From Actinospica acidithermotolerans (lineage in GTDB: Bacteria; Actinomycetota; Actinomycetes; Streptomycetales; Catenulisporaceae), in contig NZ_JAGSOH010000021.1 in NCBI RefSeq assembly GCF_018139625.1, positions 1 to 64,000 of the forward strand: a DNA stretch of 64,000 bases, given 5' to 3'. A model generated the notes under the pieces. The model worked only from the letters and a program-made list of their open reading frames with translations. It had not been told where the DNA came from and made no database searches. Below, one piece after another: positions 18,085 to 27,077 of this stretch; positions within the stretch are counted from its first letter, which is position 1, and each line of letters opens with the position of its first letter. A program made the translations under genes and the position numbers.

Positions 18085-18114
18085 GTGCCCCGCGCTCACC
18101 CGAGCGCGGGGCAC
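18085..18114. terminator. Bidirectional hairpin terminator
   Basis: GTGCCCCGCGCT (18085-18096) and AGCGCGGGGCAC (18103-18114) form a perfect 12-bp stem with a 6-base loop, between the convergent carboxylase and oxidoreductase genes. Confidence 0.8.
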
Positions 18115-18186
18115 GGCCGTTCCCGGAGGCCGCCACTCCCCCTGGAGGGTCGGCCGAAGCACCTGCCCGTGAGCGCGACACGGTCC

Positions 18187-19122
18187 TCAGGCGAGGGCGG
18201 GTGGCACCAGGACGACCTTGCCGAGCGGGTGGTCGTTCTCCAGGTGGGTGAAGGCCGCCCTGACCTCGGCCAGCGGATAGGTCCGGCTGATCGGCACCTC
18301 GATCCGGCCGCTCGCCGCGAGCTGCGCGAGTTCGGCCAGCACCGCCTGGCTGGTGCCTTCGGCGCTGCCCTGCGAGCGGGTGCCGAGCCGTGCCGCGGCG
18401 CCGTAATCCAGCGTGTTGATTCGTTCGGGCGGCACGCCGAACGAGAGCGCCAGGTCCGGGTAGTCGCGGCCCTGGAAGTCCAGGAACGCATCCACGCCGC
18501 CGGTTCCGCCCTCGATCGCGCGGCGGAGACGGTCGGCGACGCCGTCGCCGTACTCGACGAAAGTGGCGCCCTGGGACTCCAGCCAGGTCCGGTGCCGGGT
18601 GGAGGCGATCGCGACCACGTTCGCCTCGCGCAGGCGCAGGAGCTGGACCGCCAGGCTGCCGACGCCGCCGGTGGCTCCGGTGACGACGACGGTCTCCCCG
18701 GCGCGCGGATCGACGCCTTCGACGGCGGCGTAGGCGGTGGCGCCCGCGACGTAGAGGGCGCCGGCGACGGTCCAGGGGAGCTCGTCGGGCTTGCGGACGA
18801 GCTGGTCCGCGGGGACGACGACGTACTCGGCCTGGCTGGAGCGCTCCCAGCTCCAGCCGAGGACCTGGTCCCCGGCAGCCCAGCCGGTCACCGCGTCGCC
18901 GAGGGCGGCGACGGTGCCGGCGAAGTCGCTGCCCTGCCCGGACGGGAACGTCGCCGGGAACCGCTCGTGCAGGGCACCGGTCCGGATCTTGGTCTCGCCG
19001 GGGTTGATCCCGGCGGCCATCACCGCGACGAGAACCTCGCCCGGCCCGAGCGGACGGGGCTCGACGTCTTCGACGCCCAGCACGTCGACGTCTCCGTAGC
19101 GGTGGAAGCGCACGGCTTTCAT
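18187..19122 (-). CDS. NADP-dependent quinone/enone oxidoreductase (MDR, zinc-free)
   Basis: A 311-residue medium-chain dehydrogenase/reductase. The N-terminal GroES-like part has GEVLVAVMAAGINPGETKIR and GSDFAGTV; the nucleotide-binding part has VVTGATGGVGSLAVQLLRL, with SxxxR-type NADPH contacts in ASTRHR. The structural and catalytic zinc-binding Cys clusters are absent, so it belongs with the quinone reductase/zeta-crystallin group. It lies 22 bases downstream of the SDR gene on the same strand; the two probably form one operon of small-molecule reductases. Substrate unknown. Confidence 0.85.
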   Translation of the reverse strand: MKAVRFHRYGDVDVLGVEDVEPRPLGPGEVLVAVMAAGINPGETKIRTGALHERFPATFPSGQGSDFAGTVAALGDAVTGWAAGDQVLGWSWERSSQAEYVVVPADQLVRKPDELPWTVAGALYVAGATAYAAVEGVDPRAGETVVVTGATGGVGSLAVQLLRLREANVVAIASTRHRTWLESQGATFVEYGDGVADRLRRAIEGGTGGVDAFLDFQGRDYPDLALSFGVPPERINTLDYGAAARLGTRSQGSAEGTSQAVLAELAQLAASGRIEVPISRTYPLAEVRAAFTHLENDHPLGKVVLVPPALA

Positions 19123-19144
19123 ATTCGGTCCTCCGGTCCGGGAA

Positions 19145-19906
19145 TCAGGCGATGCCGCCGTTGGCGAACAGCACCTGCCCGTTGATCCAGCGGCCGCCGG
19201 TTCCGGCCAGGAAAGCGACGGACTCGGCGATGTCCTCGGGCGTGCCGAGCCGCTCCAGCGGGGCGGCGGACGCGATCCGGGCGATCAGCTCGTCGCTCTT
19301 GCCCTGGGTGAACAGCGGCGTCGCGGTCGGTCCGGGCGCCACCGCGTTGACGGTGACGTCTCGGCCGCGCAGCTCGCGGGCGAGGATCAGGGTCATGGCC
19401 TCGACCGCGCCCTTCGTCGCGGCGTAGGCGGCGTACTCGGGCTGCTGGAGCCTGGTCACCGAGGTGGAGAAGTTGACGAGCGCGCCGCCGCGGCGCAGCC
19501 GGCGGGCGGCGAGCTGGGAGACCACGAAGGTGCCGCGCACGTTGACCCGGTGCATCCGGTCGAAGGCCTCCAGCTCCATCTCGGCCAGCGGCGCCAGCAG
19601 CATGATCCCGGCGGTGTTGACGACGACGTCGATGCCGCCGAAGCGCTCCTCGACGGCGTCGAAGAGCGCGGTCATCTGCTCCGGCTCGGCTACGTCGCCC
19701 GGCAGCGCGAGCGCCGTGCCGCCGTCGGCGGTGATCGACTCGGCGACGGCCTCGGCCGACGCCGCGCTGCCCGCGTAGTGGACGACGACGGCCATGCCGT
19801 CCGCGGCGAGGCGGCGCGAGACCGCGCTGCCGATGCCGCCCGAGCCGCCGGTGACCAGCGCCACCCTGCGCTCTCCGGATCCGCCCTCTGAAATCAGACT
19901 GCTCAC
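19145..19906 (-). CDS. SDR-family oxidoreductase
   Basis: A 253-residue classical short-chain dehydrogenase. The cofactor motif is TGGSGGIGSAV (about 20-30), followed by VNTAGIM, the catalytic Ser in NFSTSVT, and the YAAYAATKG pair with Tyr and Lys. The C-terminus FLAGTGGRWINGQVLFANGG is typical of 3-oxoacyl-reductase-like members. It heads a two-gene operon with the zinc-free MDR gene. Substrate not predictable. Confidence 0.88.
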   Translation of the reverse strand: MSSLISEGGSGERRVALVTGGSGGIGSAVSRRLAADGMAVVVHYAGSAASAEAVAESITADGGTALALPGDVAEPEQMTALFDAVEERFGGIDVVVNTAGIMLLAPLAEMELEAFDRMHRVNVRGTFVVSQLAARRLRRGGALVNFSTSVTRLQQPEYAAYAATKGAVEAMTLILARELRGRDVTVNAVAPGPTATPLFTQGKSDELIARIASAAPLERLGTPEDIAESVAFLAGTGGRWINGQVLFANGGIA

Positions 19907-19996
19907 GATCGCTCCCGGTTCGAGGTCCGCGCGCAGGCCCGCGCTCGGTGTCCGTCGGCGGCTAGGCCGCCGGGATCCACCTTCCGCGGCTCGGGA

Positions 19997-20803
19997 TTAT
20001 TTGTCCAATGCATCCTTGTCATTCAGAGTATCCGTCCGGCGCATACCCGCGCCGCGCAGCGGGCGGCCCGCCGGCGCCGTGCGACGCGCGGGCAGGTCGG
20101 GCCGGCCCAGGGTGTGCGGGTCCTGGCCGGTCTGCACGACGCGCTCGGCGACGGCCTTGAGCTTGACGTTCAGGTTCTGCGAGGCGCGCACCAGCATGTC
20201 GAAGGCGCGGCCGTCGTCGATCCGGTGGCGCTCCATCAGGATTCCGGTGGCCTCGCCGATCACCTGCCGGGTCCGCACGGCATCGCGCAGCGAGTCGGCC
20301 GAGCGCGCGGTGTCCAGCGCGGCCGAGGCGTGCGCGGCGTAGATCTCCGCGCGTTCGATCACGGCGCCGTCGAAGGTCTCCGGCTTGCGCGAGAGCACGA
20401 CGAGCGCGCCGCGCACCCCCGCCGAAAGGTGCAGCGGTACCGCGACCATGCTGCGTACGCCGAGGTCCGCGGCCTGGAACGCGAACGCGGACCGGAGGGA
20501 CTCCTCGGCGAGGTCTTCGACGAGCACCGTCCGGCCCTCGGCCGCGGCCCGCACGTACGGGCCCTCGGTGAGTACGGCGCGGATCGCCTCGCGGTCCAAG
20601 CCCAGGTCATCGCTGAATGACGGGGTCTCCAGCACTCCGCGGCGCAGCACGCACACGGCGGCCGCTTCGGCGCCGGGGACCGCGTCGGGAGCCATGTCGG
20701 CGACCGCCTGCACGGTGTTCTCCAGTGAAGAGTGGCCCAGCAGCGAAGCCGAGGTAACGGCGAACTCGCGGGCGAGCCGGGTCGAGCAGTCGATGTCGGT
20801 CAT
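19997..20803 (-). CDS. GAF-ANTAR signalling protein (RNA-binding antiterminator)
   Basis: A 268-residue protein with an N-terminal GAF domain (about 15-165; AAAVCVLRRG, RSMVAVPLHLSAGVRGALVVLSR). A C-terminal ANTAR domain (about 172-235) has the conserved RQVIGEATGILMERHRIDDG and AFDMLVRASQNLNVKLKAVAERVV, split here as separate motifs. ANTAR proteins bind paired hairpins in nascent RNA and prevent termination; GAF would sense a ligand. The STAS gene is 45 bases upstream on the same strand, suggesting one stress-signalling unit. Confidence 0.88.
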   Translation of the reverse strand: MTDIDCSTRLAREFAVTSASLLGHSSLENTVQAVADMAPDAVPGAEAAAVCVLRRGVLETPSFSDDLGLDREAIRAVLTEGPYVRAAAEGRTVLVEDLAEESLRSAFAFQAADLGVRSMVAVPLHLSAGVRGALVVLSRKPETFDGAVIERAEIYAAHASAALDTARSADSLRDAVRTRQVIGEATGILMERHRIDDGRAFDMLVRASQNLNVKLKAVAERVVQTGQDPHTLGRPDLPARRTAPAGRPLRGAGMRRTDTLNDKDALDK

Positions 20804-20847
20804 CTCTCCTCCCTTCCTGGACCCCGAGTGCCCGTCTCAGCCGCCGA

Positions 20848-21279
20848 TCATTCGTTCACCCCCTCCGACCTGCGAAGATCGGGCTCGAAACGCAGTTCCG
20901 CGGGCGGCGGGAGGAGTTCGAAGACGCGGCGGACGGCCAGGGAGGGATTGCGCACCGCAAGCCGGCAGCCGAAGATCGCGGCGGGTTCGAGCAGGGCGAC
21001 GAGCGCGCGCACCCCGACGACGCCGATGAACTCGACTCCGGCGAGGTCGAGCGTGAGCCGGCGCGGCCGGTGCCCGAAGGCCGCCCACACCGCGTCGGAC
21101 AGCTGCTCGACGGTGTTGAGGTCGATCTCGCCCCGAACCGTGAGCACCTGCAGGCCGGGATCGCGCGCTTCGGCGCGCAGCCGCGTCGTGAGCAGCCACG
21201 AGCGCACATGGTCGTATTCAGGGTCGCCCCCGACAAGAGATCCGGATGAATCGGACGCCATTGGTGTCGCTCCCGACAC
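20848..21279 (-). CDS. STAS-domain protein (anti-sigma antagonist-like)
   Basis: A 137-143-residue protein. The STAS fold is visible from VLTVRGEIDLNTVEQLSDAV to FGCRLAVRNPSLAVRRVFEL. In most antagonists the loop after VEFI is D-S-x-G with a phosphorylated Ser; here it reads EFIGVVGVRAL, so the Ser is missing. The protein may work without phosphorylation control or have another role. Starts at GTG 21279 or ATG 21261 are both possible; GGGAG fits the second. It precedes the GAF-ANTAR gene. Confidence 0.8.
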   Translation of the reverse strand: MSGATPMASDSSGSLVGGDPEYDHVRSWLLTTRLRAEARDPGLQVLTVRGEIDLNTVEQLSDAVWAAFGHRPRRLTLDLAGVEFIGVVGVRALVALLEPAAIFGCRLAVRNPSLAVRRVFELLPPPAELRFEPDLRRSEGVNE

Positions 21280-21330
21280 GTCTGCGTTCTTCCGGGCTCA
21301 CTGTCGAACCGGGTTCATCATAGCCCGAGC

Positions 21331-21365
21331 CGCTCCCGCCCCGGCGAGACGCCGGGACGGGAGCG
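21331..21365 (-). terminator. Hairpin terminator after the GH3 gene
   Basis: CGCTCCCGCCCCGGCG and CGCCGGGACGGGAGCG form a 16-bp stem with one mismatch and an AGA loop, 19 bases past the GH3 stop and before the STAS gene on the same strand. Confidence 0.75.
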
Positions 21366-21383
21366 GGCGAATCAGGCCACTGA

Positions 21384-24300
21384 TCAGCGCGCGACGGTCC
21401 ACACGAAGGTGGCCGTGCCGGAGACTCCTTCCGTGTCCGTCGCGGTCACGGTCACCGTGTAGGTCCCGAGGGTCGTGCCGGTACCCGAGACCGTGCCGTT
21501 CGCGGCGATGGCGATCCCCGGCGGCAGGCCGGCGGCGGTGAACTTGAGGGTCTGGGACGGGTTGCTGTCCACGGCCTGCATGGCGAAGGAGACGGCCGAG
21601 CCCTGCGGGCTGCTGTAGCCGTACGGGTTCACGACTCCGACCGTCTCCGCGCCCGCCACACCGGAGTTCGCCGTGACGTTCGCGCTGACCGCGGTGTTCG
21701 CCGCGGATACGCCCGCGCCCGACGTGCCGGCCGCGACCTGCCCGGTCAGCTCCTGGCTCAGGATCGTCGCACCGGACAGCGGCAGGCTGGCCGAGGAGTC
21801 GCCGACCTTGATCGAGTACGTGCCGGCCTGCGCCTCCCACTGGTTGTCCGTCGCGGACCAGGAGGCCAGGTCGTGGATCGTCAGCGGGAAGGTGACGGTC
21901 GCGCTCTGCCCGGGGTTGAGCGTCACGCGATCGAAGCCCTTGAGCTGCTCCGGCGGGTCCTGGCTGGCCGCCGGGTCGCCGATGTACAGCTGGGCCACGT
22001 CCGCGCCCGCCACCGAGCCGGTATTGGTGATCGTCGCCGTCACCGTGGCCTGGCCGTTCGCGTTGAAGCTGCCGACGGACAGGTTCGAGAACGAGAACTT
22101 CGTGTACGAAAGGCCGTAGCCGAACGGGAACGCGGGCGTGATGTTCTGGGACTGATACCAGCGGTAGCCGATGTCCACGCCCTCGCTGTAGGTGACGCCG
22201 GTCGAGGTCCCCGGCCACTGCGCCGTGGTCTGCGCCGGAACCTGGCTGAGGCTGGACGGGAAGGTGACCGGGAGCTTGCCCGAGGGGTCCGCGGCGCCGA
22301 AGATCAGCGCCGCCGTCGCCGCGCCCGTCTCGCCGCCGCCGTACCAGTTCTCGAACACTCCGGCCACGCTGTTCAGCCACGGCATGACCACCGGCCCGCC
22401 GCTGTTGATCACGACGATCGTGTTCGGGTTGGCCGCGGCCACGTCCTCGATCATCGTCTCGTCCGTGCTGGACAGGTCGAGCGAGGCCAGGTCGCTCTCC
22501 TCGCCCTCCGGCAGGCTTACGTAGATGATCGCGTCGGTGGCGGCCTTGGCGGCCGCGACCGCGTTCGGGATGTCGGTGGTGCCGTTGTCGTCGCCCGCGG
22601 TGTAGGTCACCGTGACGTTCGACCCGACGGCGTTCTGGATCCCGGTGATCGGCCACACCGTGTTCGCGCTGTTGACGCTGCCGCTGCCGCCGCCGGAGAG
22701 TTCCACGCCGGCGCCGCCGTCCGTACCGATCACCGCGATCGACTGCTTGCTGGACGGGTTCGCGTTGAGCGGCAGGATGCCGTTGTTCTTCAGCAGCACC
22801 GTGCCCTCCTCGCCGAGCTGGAGCGCGGTCTGCTGGTGCGCCGGGGTGGAGACCGTGGCCGAGAGCGAGCCGCTCGGCGCGTTGTCGAACATGCCGAAGG
22901 CGAACAGCTGGGTCAGGACCTGGGCCACGCGCTCGTTGACGATCGCCGGGCTGATCGTCCCGGCCGTGAGCGCGGAGCTCAGGTTGCCGGCGTCGGAGAA
23001 CGGCATCGCGATGTTCATGCCGCCCTCGCGCGTGGACACGGAGTTGCCCGCGCCGCCCCAGTCGGAGGTGACGAAGCCGCCGTAGTTCGCCTCCTGGTCC
23101 AGGCCGTTCTGCAGAAGCTGGGCGCTGGAGCAGGACGGGGCGCTGTTGACCACGGCGTAGGAGCACATCATCGAGGCCGGCGCCGACTGCTCGGCGGCCG
23201 TCTGGAAGGGCGTCAGGTAGAGCTCTTCGAGCGCCTGCCGGCCCACCGTCTCGTTGTTGCTGCCATTCGGGTACTGCTCCTGGTCGTACGCGGCGACGTG
23301 CTTGACCATCGCCATGACGCCCTGGCTCTGGATCCCGTCGACCTCGGCCGACGTGATCTGGCCGGCGAGGTACGGATCCTCGCCGTAGGTCTCGTAGGTC
23401 CGGCCCCAGCGCGGGTCGCGCACCAGGTTCGTCGTCGGGCCGAGCGAGACGGTCGCGCCCTTGCCGGCGAACTCGGCGCCCTTCGCGGCGCCCTCCTGCT
23501 CGATCAGCGTCGGGTCCCAGGTCGCGGCGTCGCTCTCGCCGTCGGGAAACGCCGTCACACCGCCGTTGCCGTCGCCGACCCCGGACGGGCCGTCCTCCAT
23601 GTCGATCGCGGGAATGCACAGGTTCGGGATCGCGGCGACGTGGCCGATGTAGTTCGTGGTGCCGTCACCGGACAGCAGCGCGGCCTCCTCGGCCTGATCC
23701 ATCGTGCCGAGCACCTGCTGCACCCGCTGGGCGACCGGCGCGGTCGAGCCGACCCACGGGCACGTCCCGTTGCCGCCGCTCCCGGTGCCGCCGGCGACCG
23801 GCGCGGTGGTCGTCAGGCCGTAGACGTCGAACTCGAAGATCGAGTAGCCGAACTGTGTGCCGCGCGCGGTGCCGTACATGCGCACGTAGCGCGCCGTCAC
23901 CGAGACCGGGAACGTCTCGCTCCCGCCGGTGGCCGTGGTGGTGGAGTAGATCGACGTCCAGGTGCTTGCGTCGTTCGAGACCTGGAGCTGGAACGCCGAT
24001 GCGTACGCGGTCTCCCACAGGATGCCGATGCTGCAGATCTGCTGCTTGGTGCCGAGGTCGACCTCCAGCCACTGCGGGTCGCTGGACGCGCTCGACCAGC
24101 GGGTGCCGGGGTCGCCGTCGACGGCGTCGGCCGCCGGGTAGTCGGTCGCGTCCTGCGTGGACGACGCGGTCGCGGGCTGGTCGAGCGCGAGGTCGTTGAC
24201 GCCGCAGTACTCGGTCGCGCCGCCACCGCCACCACCACCGCCGCCGCCGCCACTAGTGCCCTGCGCGAAGCTCAGGTAGTGGAAGTTCCAGCCGTTCGAA

Positions 24301-25376
24301 TCCTGGTCGACGGTGAGTGTCTGCTGTCCGGCGGAGAGGGTCGCGCTCGCCGTCACCGTGGTCCAGGTCTCGTACCCGCCGGTGTCCGGAACGGCGACAG
24401 CGCCGGTGAGATCGGTGCCCGACGAGTCGGCTATGTGCAGCGCGTCGGCGATCCCGTAGGGCGAGGAGACACGGAAGCTGACGGTGTAGACGCCCGCGGC
24501 CGCGACGTTGACCGTGTAGTCGAACCACTGCCCGCTCGTCGTCCAGCCCATGTCATAGCCGCCGCCGGCCGCGCTCGTGTCCTGCGTGTCGGCGGTGGTC
24601 TCAAGGTCGATGCCGTCGGACCGGTAGCTGTTGGCTGAACCGTTGGTCGAGGTGGCGTTGTACGCCACACCCTGACCGCCGGTGTCATAGTTCGCAACCT
24701 GGACCGTGCCCGGAACGGGCGCCGCTGTCCCGCCGAAGGGCTTACCGCTCCCCGATCCACCCGAGCCGCCACTCGAACTCAGCGTGAACGTCATGAAATG
24801 GAAGTTCCAGCCGTTCGAGTCCTGATCCAAGGTGAGCGTCTGCTGCCCGGCGGGCAGCGTGACGCTGGCGGTGACCGTGGTCCAGGTCTCGTACCCGCCG
24901 GTGTTCGGGACCGCGATCGAACCGCTGAGGTTCGTACCCGCGGAGTTCGCTATGTGCAGCGCATCGCTTATCCCGTAAGGCGAGGAGAGTCGCAGGGCGA
25001 CGCTGTAGGTGCCCGCGGTCGCGACGTTGACCGTGTAGTCGAACCACTGGCCGCCGGTCGTCCATCCGATGTCGTACGCGCCGCCGGTCGCGGTCGTGTC
25101 CTGCGTGTCGGCAGTGGACTCTAGGTCGATGCCGTCGGACCGGTAGCTGTTCGCGGAACCGTTGGCCGAGGTGACGTTGTACGCCACACCCTGACCGCCG
25201 GTGTCATAGTTCGCCGCCTGCACGGTCCCCGGTACCGCAGCCGCGGTACCGCCGTACGGCGCACCGGCCGCCGCCTGAGCAGTGGTGGTCGTCCCCGCCA
25301 GGGACAGGGCGAACAGGGCGGCGGCCGCGAGGGCGGCCCGGAGCCGTGGGCGGCCGCGTGGTGGGAGAGGCCTCAT
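21384..25376 (-). CDS. Secreted multimodular GH3 glycosidase (2x CBM6-like, F5/8C, GH3)
   Basis: A 1330-residue exported enzyme. A signal peptide (about 1-36, ending TTAQAAAG) is followed by two almost identical carbohydrate-binding modules (about 45-180 and 218-350), each with YRSDGIDLE and GQWFDYTVNV. Then come an F5/8 type C module (about 375-510) and the GH3 catalytic core. The likely nucleophile is Asp in FVTSDWGG; GH3 C-terminal and FnIII-like domains follow, then a putative Ig-like domain. Beta-glucosidase or beta-xylosidase activity is likely. ATG 25376 has GGAAGGG upstream. A LacI-type palindrome at 25443 suggests sugar induction. Confidence 0.9.
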   Translation of the reverse strand: MRPLPPRGRPRLRAALAAAALFALSLAGTTTTAQAAAGAPYGGTAAAVPGTVQAANYDTGGQGVAYNVTSANGSANSYRSDGIDLESTADTQDTTATGGAYDIGWTTGGQWFDYTVNVATAGTYSVALRLSSPYGISDALHIANSAGTNLSGSIAVPNTGGYETWTTVTASVTLPAGQQTLTLDQDSNGWNFHFMTFTLSSSGGSGGSGSGKPFGGTAAPVPGTVQVANYDTGGQGVAYNATSTNGSANSYRSDGIDLETTADTQDTSAAGGGYDMGWTTSGQWFDYTVNVAAAGVYTVSFRVSSPYGIADALHIADSSGTDLTGAVAVPDTGGYETWTTVTASATLSAGQQTLTVDQDSNGWNFHYLSFAQGTSGGGGGGGGGGGATEYCGVNDLALDQPATASSTQDATDYPAADAVDGDPGTRWSSASSDPQWLEVDLGTKQQICSIGILWETAYASAFQLQVSNDASTWTSIYSTTTATGGSETFPVSVTARYVRMYGTARGTQFGYSIFEFDVYGLTTTAPVAGGTGSGGNGTCPWVGSTAPVAQRVQQVLGTMDQAEEAALLSGDGTTNYIGHVAAIPNLCIPAIDMEDGPSGVGDGNGGVTAFPDGESDAATWDPTLIEQEGAAKGAEFAGKGATVSLGPTTNLVRDPRWGRTYETYGEDPYLAGQITSAEVDGIQSQGVMAMVKHVAAYDQEQYPNGSNNETVGRQALEELYLTPFQTAAEQSAPASMMCSYAVVNSAPSCSSAQLLQNGLDQEANYGGFVTSDWGGAGNSVSTREGGMNIAMPFSDAGNLSSALTAGTISPAIVNERVAQVLTQLFAFGMFDNAPSGSLSATVSTPAHQQTALQLGEEGTVLLKNNGILPLNANPSSKQSIAVIGTDGGAGVELSGGGSGSVNSANTVWPITGIQNAVGSNVTVTYTAGDDNGTTDIPNAVAAAKAATDAIIYVSLPEGEESDLASLDLSSTDETMIEDVAAANPNTIVVINSGGPVVMPWLNSVAGVFENWYGGGETGAATAALIFGAADPSGKLPVTFPSSLSQVPAQTTAQWPGTSTGVTYSEGVDIGYRWYQSQNITPAFPFGYGLSYTKFSFSNLSVGSFNANGQATVTATITNTGSVAGADVAQLYIGDPAASQDPPEQLKGFDRVTLNPGQSATVTFPLTIHDLASWSATDNQWEAQAGTYSIKVGDSSASLPLSGATILSQELTGQVAAGTSGAGVSAANTAVSANVTANSGVAGAETVGVVNPYGYSSPQGSAVSFAMQAVDSNPSQTLKFTAAGLPPGIAIAANGTVSGTGTTLGTYTVTVTATDTEGVSGTATFVWTVAR
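24281..25239 (-). repeat. Intragenic duplication encoding tandem CBM6-like modules
   Basis: About 440 bases at 24281-24720 are repeated at about 24799-25239, offset 518-519, with high identity at base and protein level. Each copy encodes one module with DTGGQGVAYN and QDSNGWNFH. The near identity points to a fairly recent duplication or gene conversion. Confidence 0.75.
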
Positions 25377-25442
25377 TGCGTTTCCCTTCCAGGTTGCGTT
25401 GGGTCCTGCTGTGTCCTGCGCGCTTCCTCCCGCGCGGGCCGT

Positions 25443-25458
25443 GGGAGAGCGCTCTCCC
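25443..25458. promoter_or_regulatory. LacI-family operator before the GH3 gene
   Basis: GGGAGAGCGCTCTCCC is a perfect 16-base palindrome, 67 bases upstream of the GH3 start. It resembles the CebR-type boxes (GGGAGCGCTCCC) that control cellulase and glucosidase genes in actinobacteria. The cognate regulator is not identified in the window. Confidence 0.75.
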
Positions 25459-25629
25459 GACAGGAGAGGTGTATGCCTGGCGCACGATGGCGTCAAGCCT
25501 CTGCGAAAGTTCCGGTACCTGGCGGGTTTAGCACGGCGAAGCACGGCAATCCGGAACCTGTTCCGAACCGAGGCACCACGAGGCAGTCACCGCCGACGGG
25601 CCGGCGGCCCGAGGGAGGAAATCAGAAGC

Positions 25630-26253
25630 ATGAGCGCCTTGGCGACGGCGATCGTCGTGTTCATCATCATTCTCGCGGGCGCGGCGGCGTACCTGCGCTG
25701 GCAGGCACCGGGATTCACCGGGCACCTCCTGCCCTCCCGCCGATCGAGCACCAGGCAGCTGCGGGCCCGGTACGGCCGCGAATACGACCGGCTCTACGCG
25801 CAGCACGGCGACCACGACGCCGTGGAGCGCGAACTGAGCCGGCGCGAACGCGAGCGGGCCCGGCTGGAGATCAGGCCCCTCGATCCCGAGGACCGCGTCC
25901 GGCTGGTGGACGGCTGGACGGCGGCACAGGTCGGCTTCATCGACGATCCCGGCGACGCCACGCGGCGCGCCCAGCAGCTGATCGGCGAGGCGATGGCCCT
26001 GCTCGGCTACCCGTCGTCCGACGACCCCGAGCGCCAGCTCGGCCTCGTTTCGGTCGACCACGCGCACGCGCTCGCGGACTTCCGCGAGGGGCACGAGCTG
26101 ATGCAGCGCTCGCACACGGGCTCGCGCGACGTGGACGCGACCGAGCAGCTGCGGCAGGCGATGCTGCGCTTCCGCGTGCTCTTCGACGATCTGGTCGGCG
26201 TCGGCGCCCGGGCGCAGGTGAGCACTCCGGCCAGGGAGAAGGTCGCCGCATGA
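25630..26253 (+). CDS. Membrane-anchored protein with FIDDP motif, function unknown
   Basis: A 207-residue protein with one N-terminal transmembrane helix (about 4-22) and a charged soluble part. The middle has AAQVGFIDDPGDATRRAQQL, a motif seen in many actinobacterial proteins of unknown function; it recurs in the next gene. ATG 25630 has GGGAGGAAAT upstream. The last codons overlap the next start by four bases (ATGA), so translation is coupled. No catalytic motif is visible. Confidence 0.7.
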   Translation: MSALATAIVVFIIILAGAAAYLRWQAPGFTGHLLPSRRSSTRQLRARYGREYDRLYAQHGDHDAVERELSRRERERARLEIRPLDPEDRVRLVDGWTAAQVGFIDDPGDATRRAQQLIGEAMALLGYPSSDDPERQLGLVSVDHAHALADFREGHELMQRSHTGSRDVDATEQLRQAMLRFRVLFDDLVGVGARAQVSTPAREKVAA

Positions 26254-26558
26254 TCGAGCACGAAGTCACGAACGATCAAGTTTCGGATACCGCGTACGCC
26301 GAGCGGTTGAACGCCATCCAACTCGCCTTCATCGACGACCCGCGGCAGGCCGCACGCGACGCCGACGACCTCGTGGCCGAACTGCTGCGGGCCATCGCCG
26401 ACGACATGGCCCGCCGTCGCGGCGAACTCGAAGCAGCTGACGACGAAGGCGCAAGCCCCGACACCGAGAACCTGCGACTCGCGGTCCGCCGCTCTCGCGA
26501 ACTCGTCACGCTGCTCACGCAGTCCGATCTGAGTCCTCACCCCGCGACAATCGGTTGA
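26250..26558 (+). CDS. Small FIDDP-motif protein, paralogue of its upstream neighbour
   Basis: A 102-residue acidic soluble protein containing AIQLAFIDDPRQAARDADDL, matching the core of the upstream gene product but without the membrane anchor. It begins inside the end of that gene (ATGA overlap), which suggests two partners made in fixed ratio. Its final 44 bases overlap the end of the convergent marR gene. Function unknown. Confidence 0.7.
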   Translation: MIEHEVTNDQVSDTAYAERLNAIQLAFIDDPRQAARDADDLVAELLRAIADDMARRRGELEAADDEGASPDTENLRLAVRRSRELVTLLTQSDLSPHPATIG

Positions 26559-27003
26559 CGAGCTGCGTCAGCTGACCGCGCAGTGAGTCCGCATCGGTGA
26601 CTGCCGATTCGACGATCGTGTTGGCGACGTCGTCGGCGAGCGCCGAGCGCAGTGCTTCCCGACCGGCGTCGGTAGCCTCGATCACGAGGCGGCGCCGGTC
26701 GGCGCCGTCCCGGGTACGGCGTACGTACCCGTCCCGTTCCAGGCGCTCGAGGACGCGGCGCATCGTCTGCTCCTCGACCCGGCACGCCGCGGCCAGCGAG
26801 CGCTGAGTGTGCGTGCCGCGGGCGAGGGCGTCGAGCGCGAGCAGGCCCGCGTGGGTCAGATGGCATTCGGCCAAGTGGGCGTTCCACTCGCGCTCGACCA
26901 TCCGCGCAGCAGTGGACAGCAGCCGTCCCATCGACCACTGGGACGGCGATGCGCCGCCGCGGCGGACACCACCGTCATCGCCATCGTCACCGGGGCCTTC
27001 CAT
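26515..27003 (-). CDS. MarR-family transcriptional regulator
   Basis: A 162-residue winged-helix protein. The core has WNAHLAECHLTHAGLLALDAL, the recognition helix region CRVEEQTMRRVLERLERDGY and the wing RRTRDGADRRRLVIEATDAG. It is divergent from an EmrB/QacA-type MFS gene, and a 20-base palindrome lies between them, so it probably represses the pump and itself. The first 20 residues are Gly/Asp-rich and poorly conserved. Its 3' end overlaps the preceding convergent gene by 44 bases. Confidence 0.88.
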   Translation of the reverse strand: MEGPGDDGDDGGVRRGGASPSQWSMGRLLSTAARMVEREWNAHLAECHLTHAGLLALDALARGTHTQRSLAAACRVEEQTMRRVLERLERDGYVRRTRDGADRRRLVIEATDAGREALRSALADDVANTIVESAVTDADSLRGQLTQLVNRLSRGEDSDRTA

Positions 27004-27077
27004 GGTCCATCAGAGTACGCGGCACGCAGCCGTGTTGCCTTGCGCGCTGCCGGGAGGGCACACTTAGGCGACTCGCA

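Noticed and set aside
21873-24638. A 921-codon plus-strand frame opposite the GH3 gene
   Set aside because: Compositionally biased shadow; GH3 and CBM motifs are on the minus strand.
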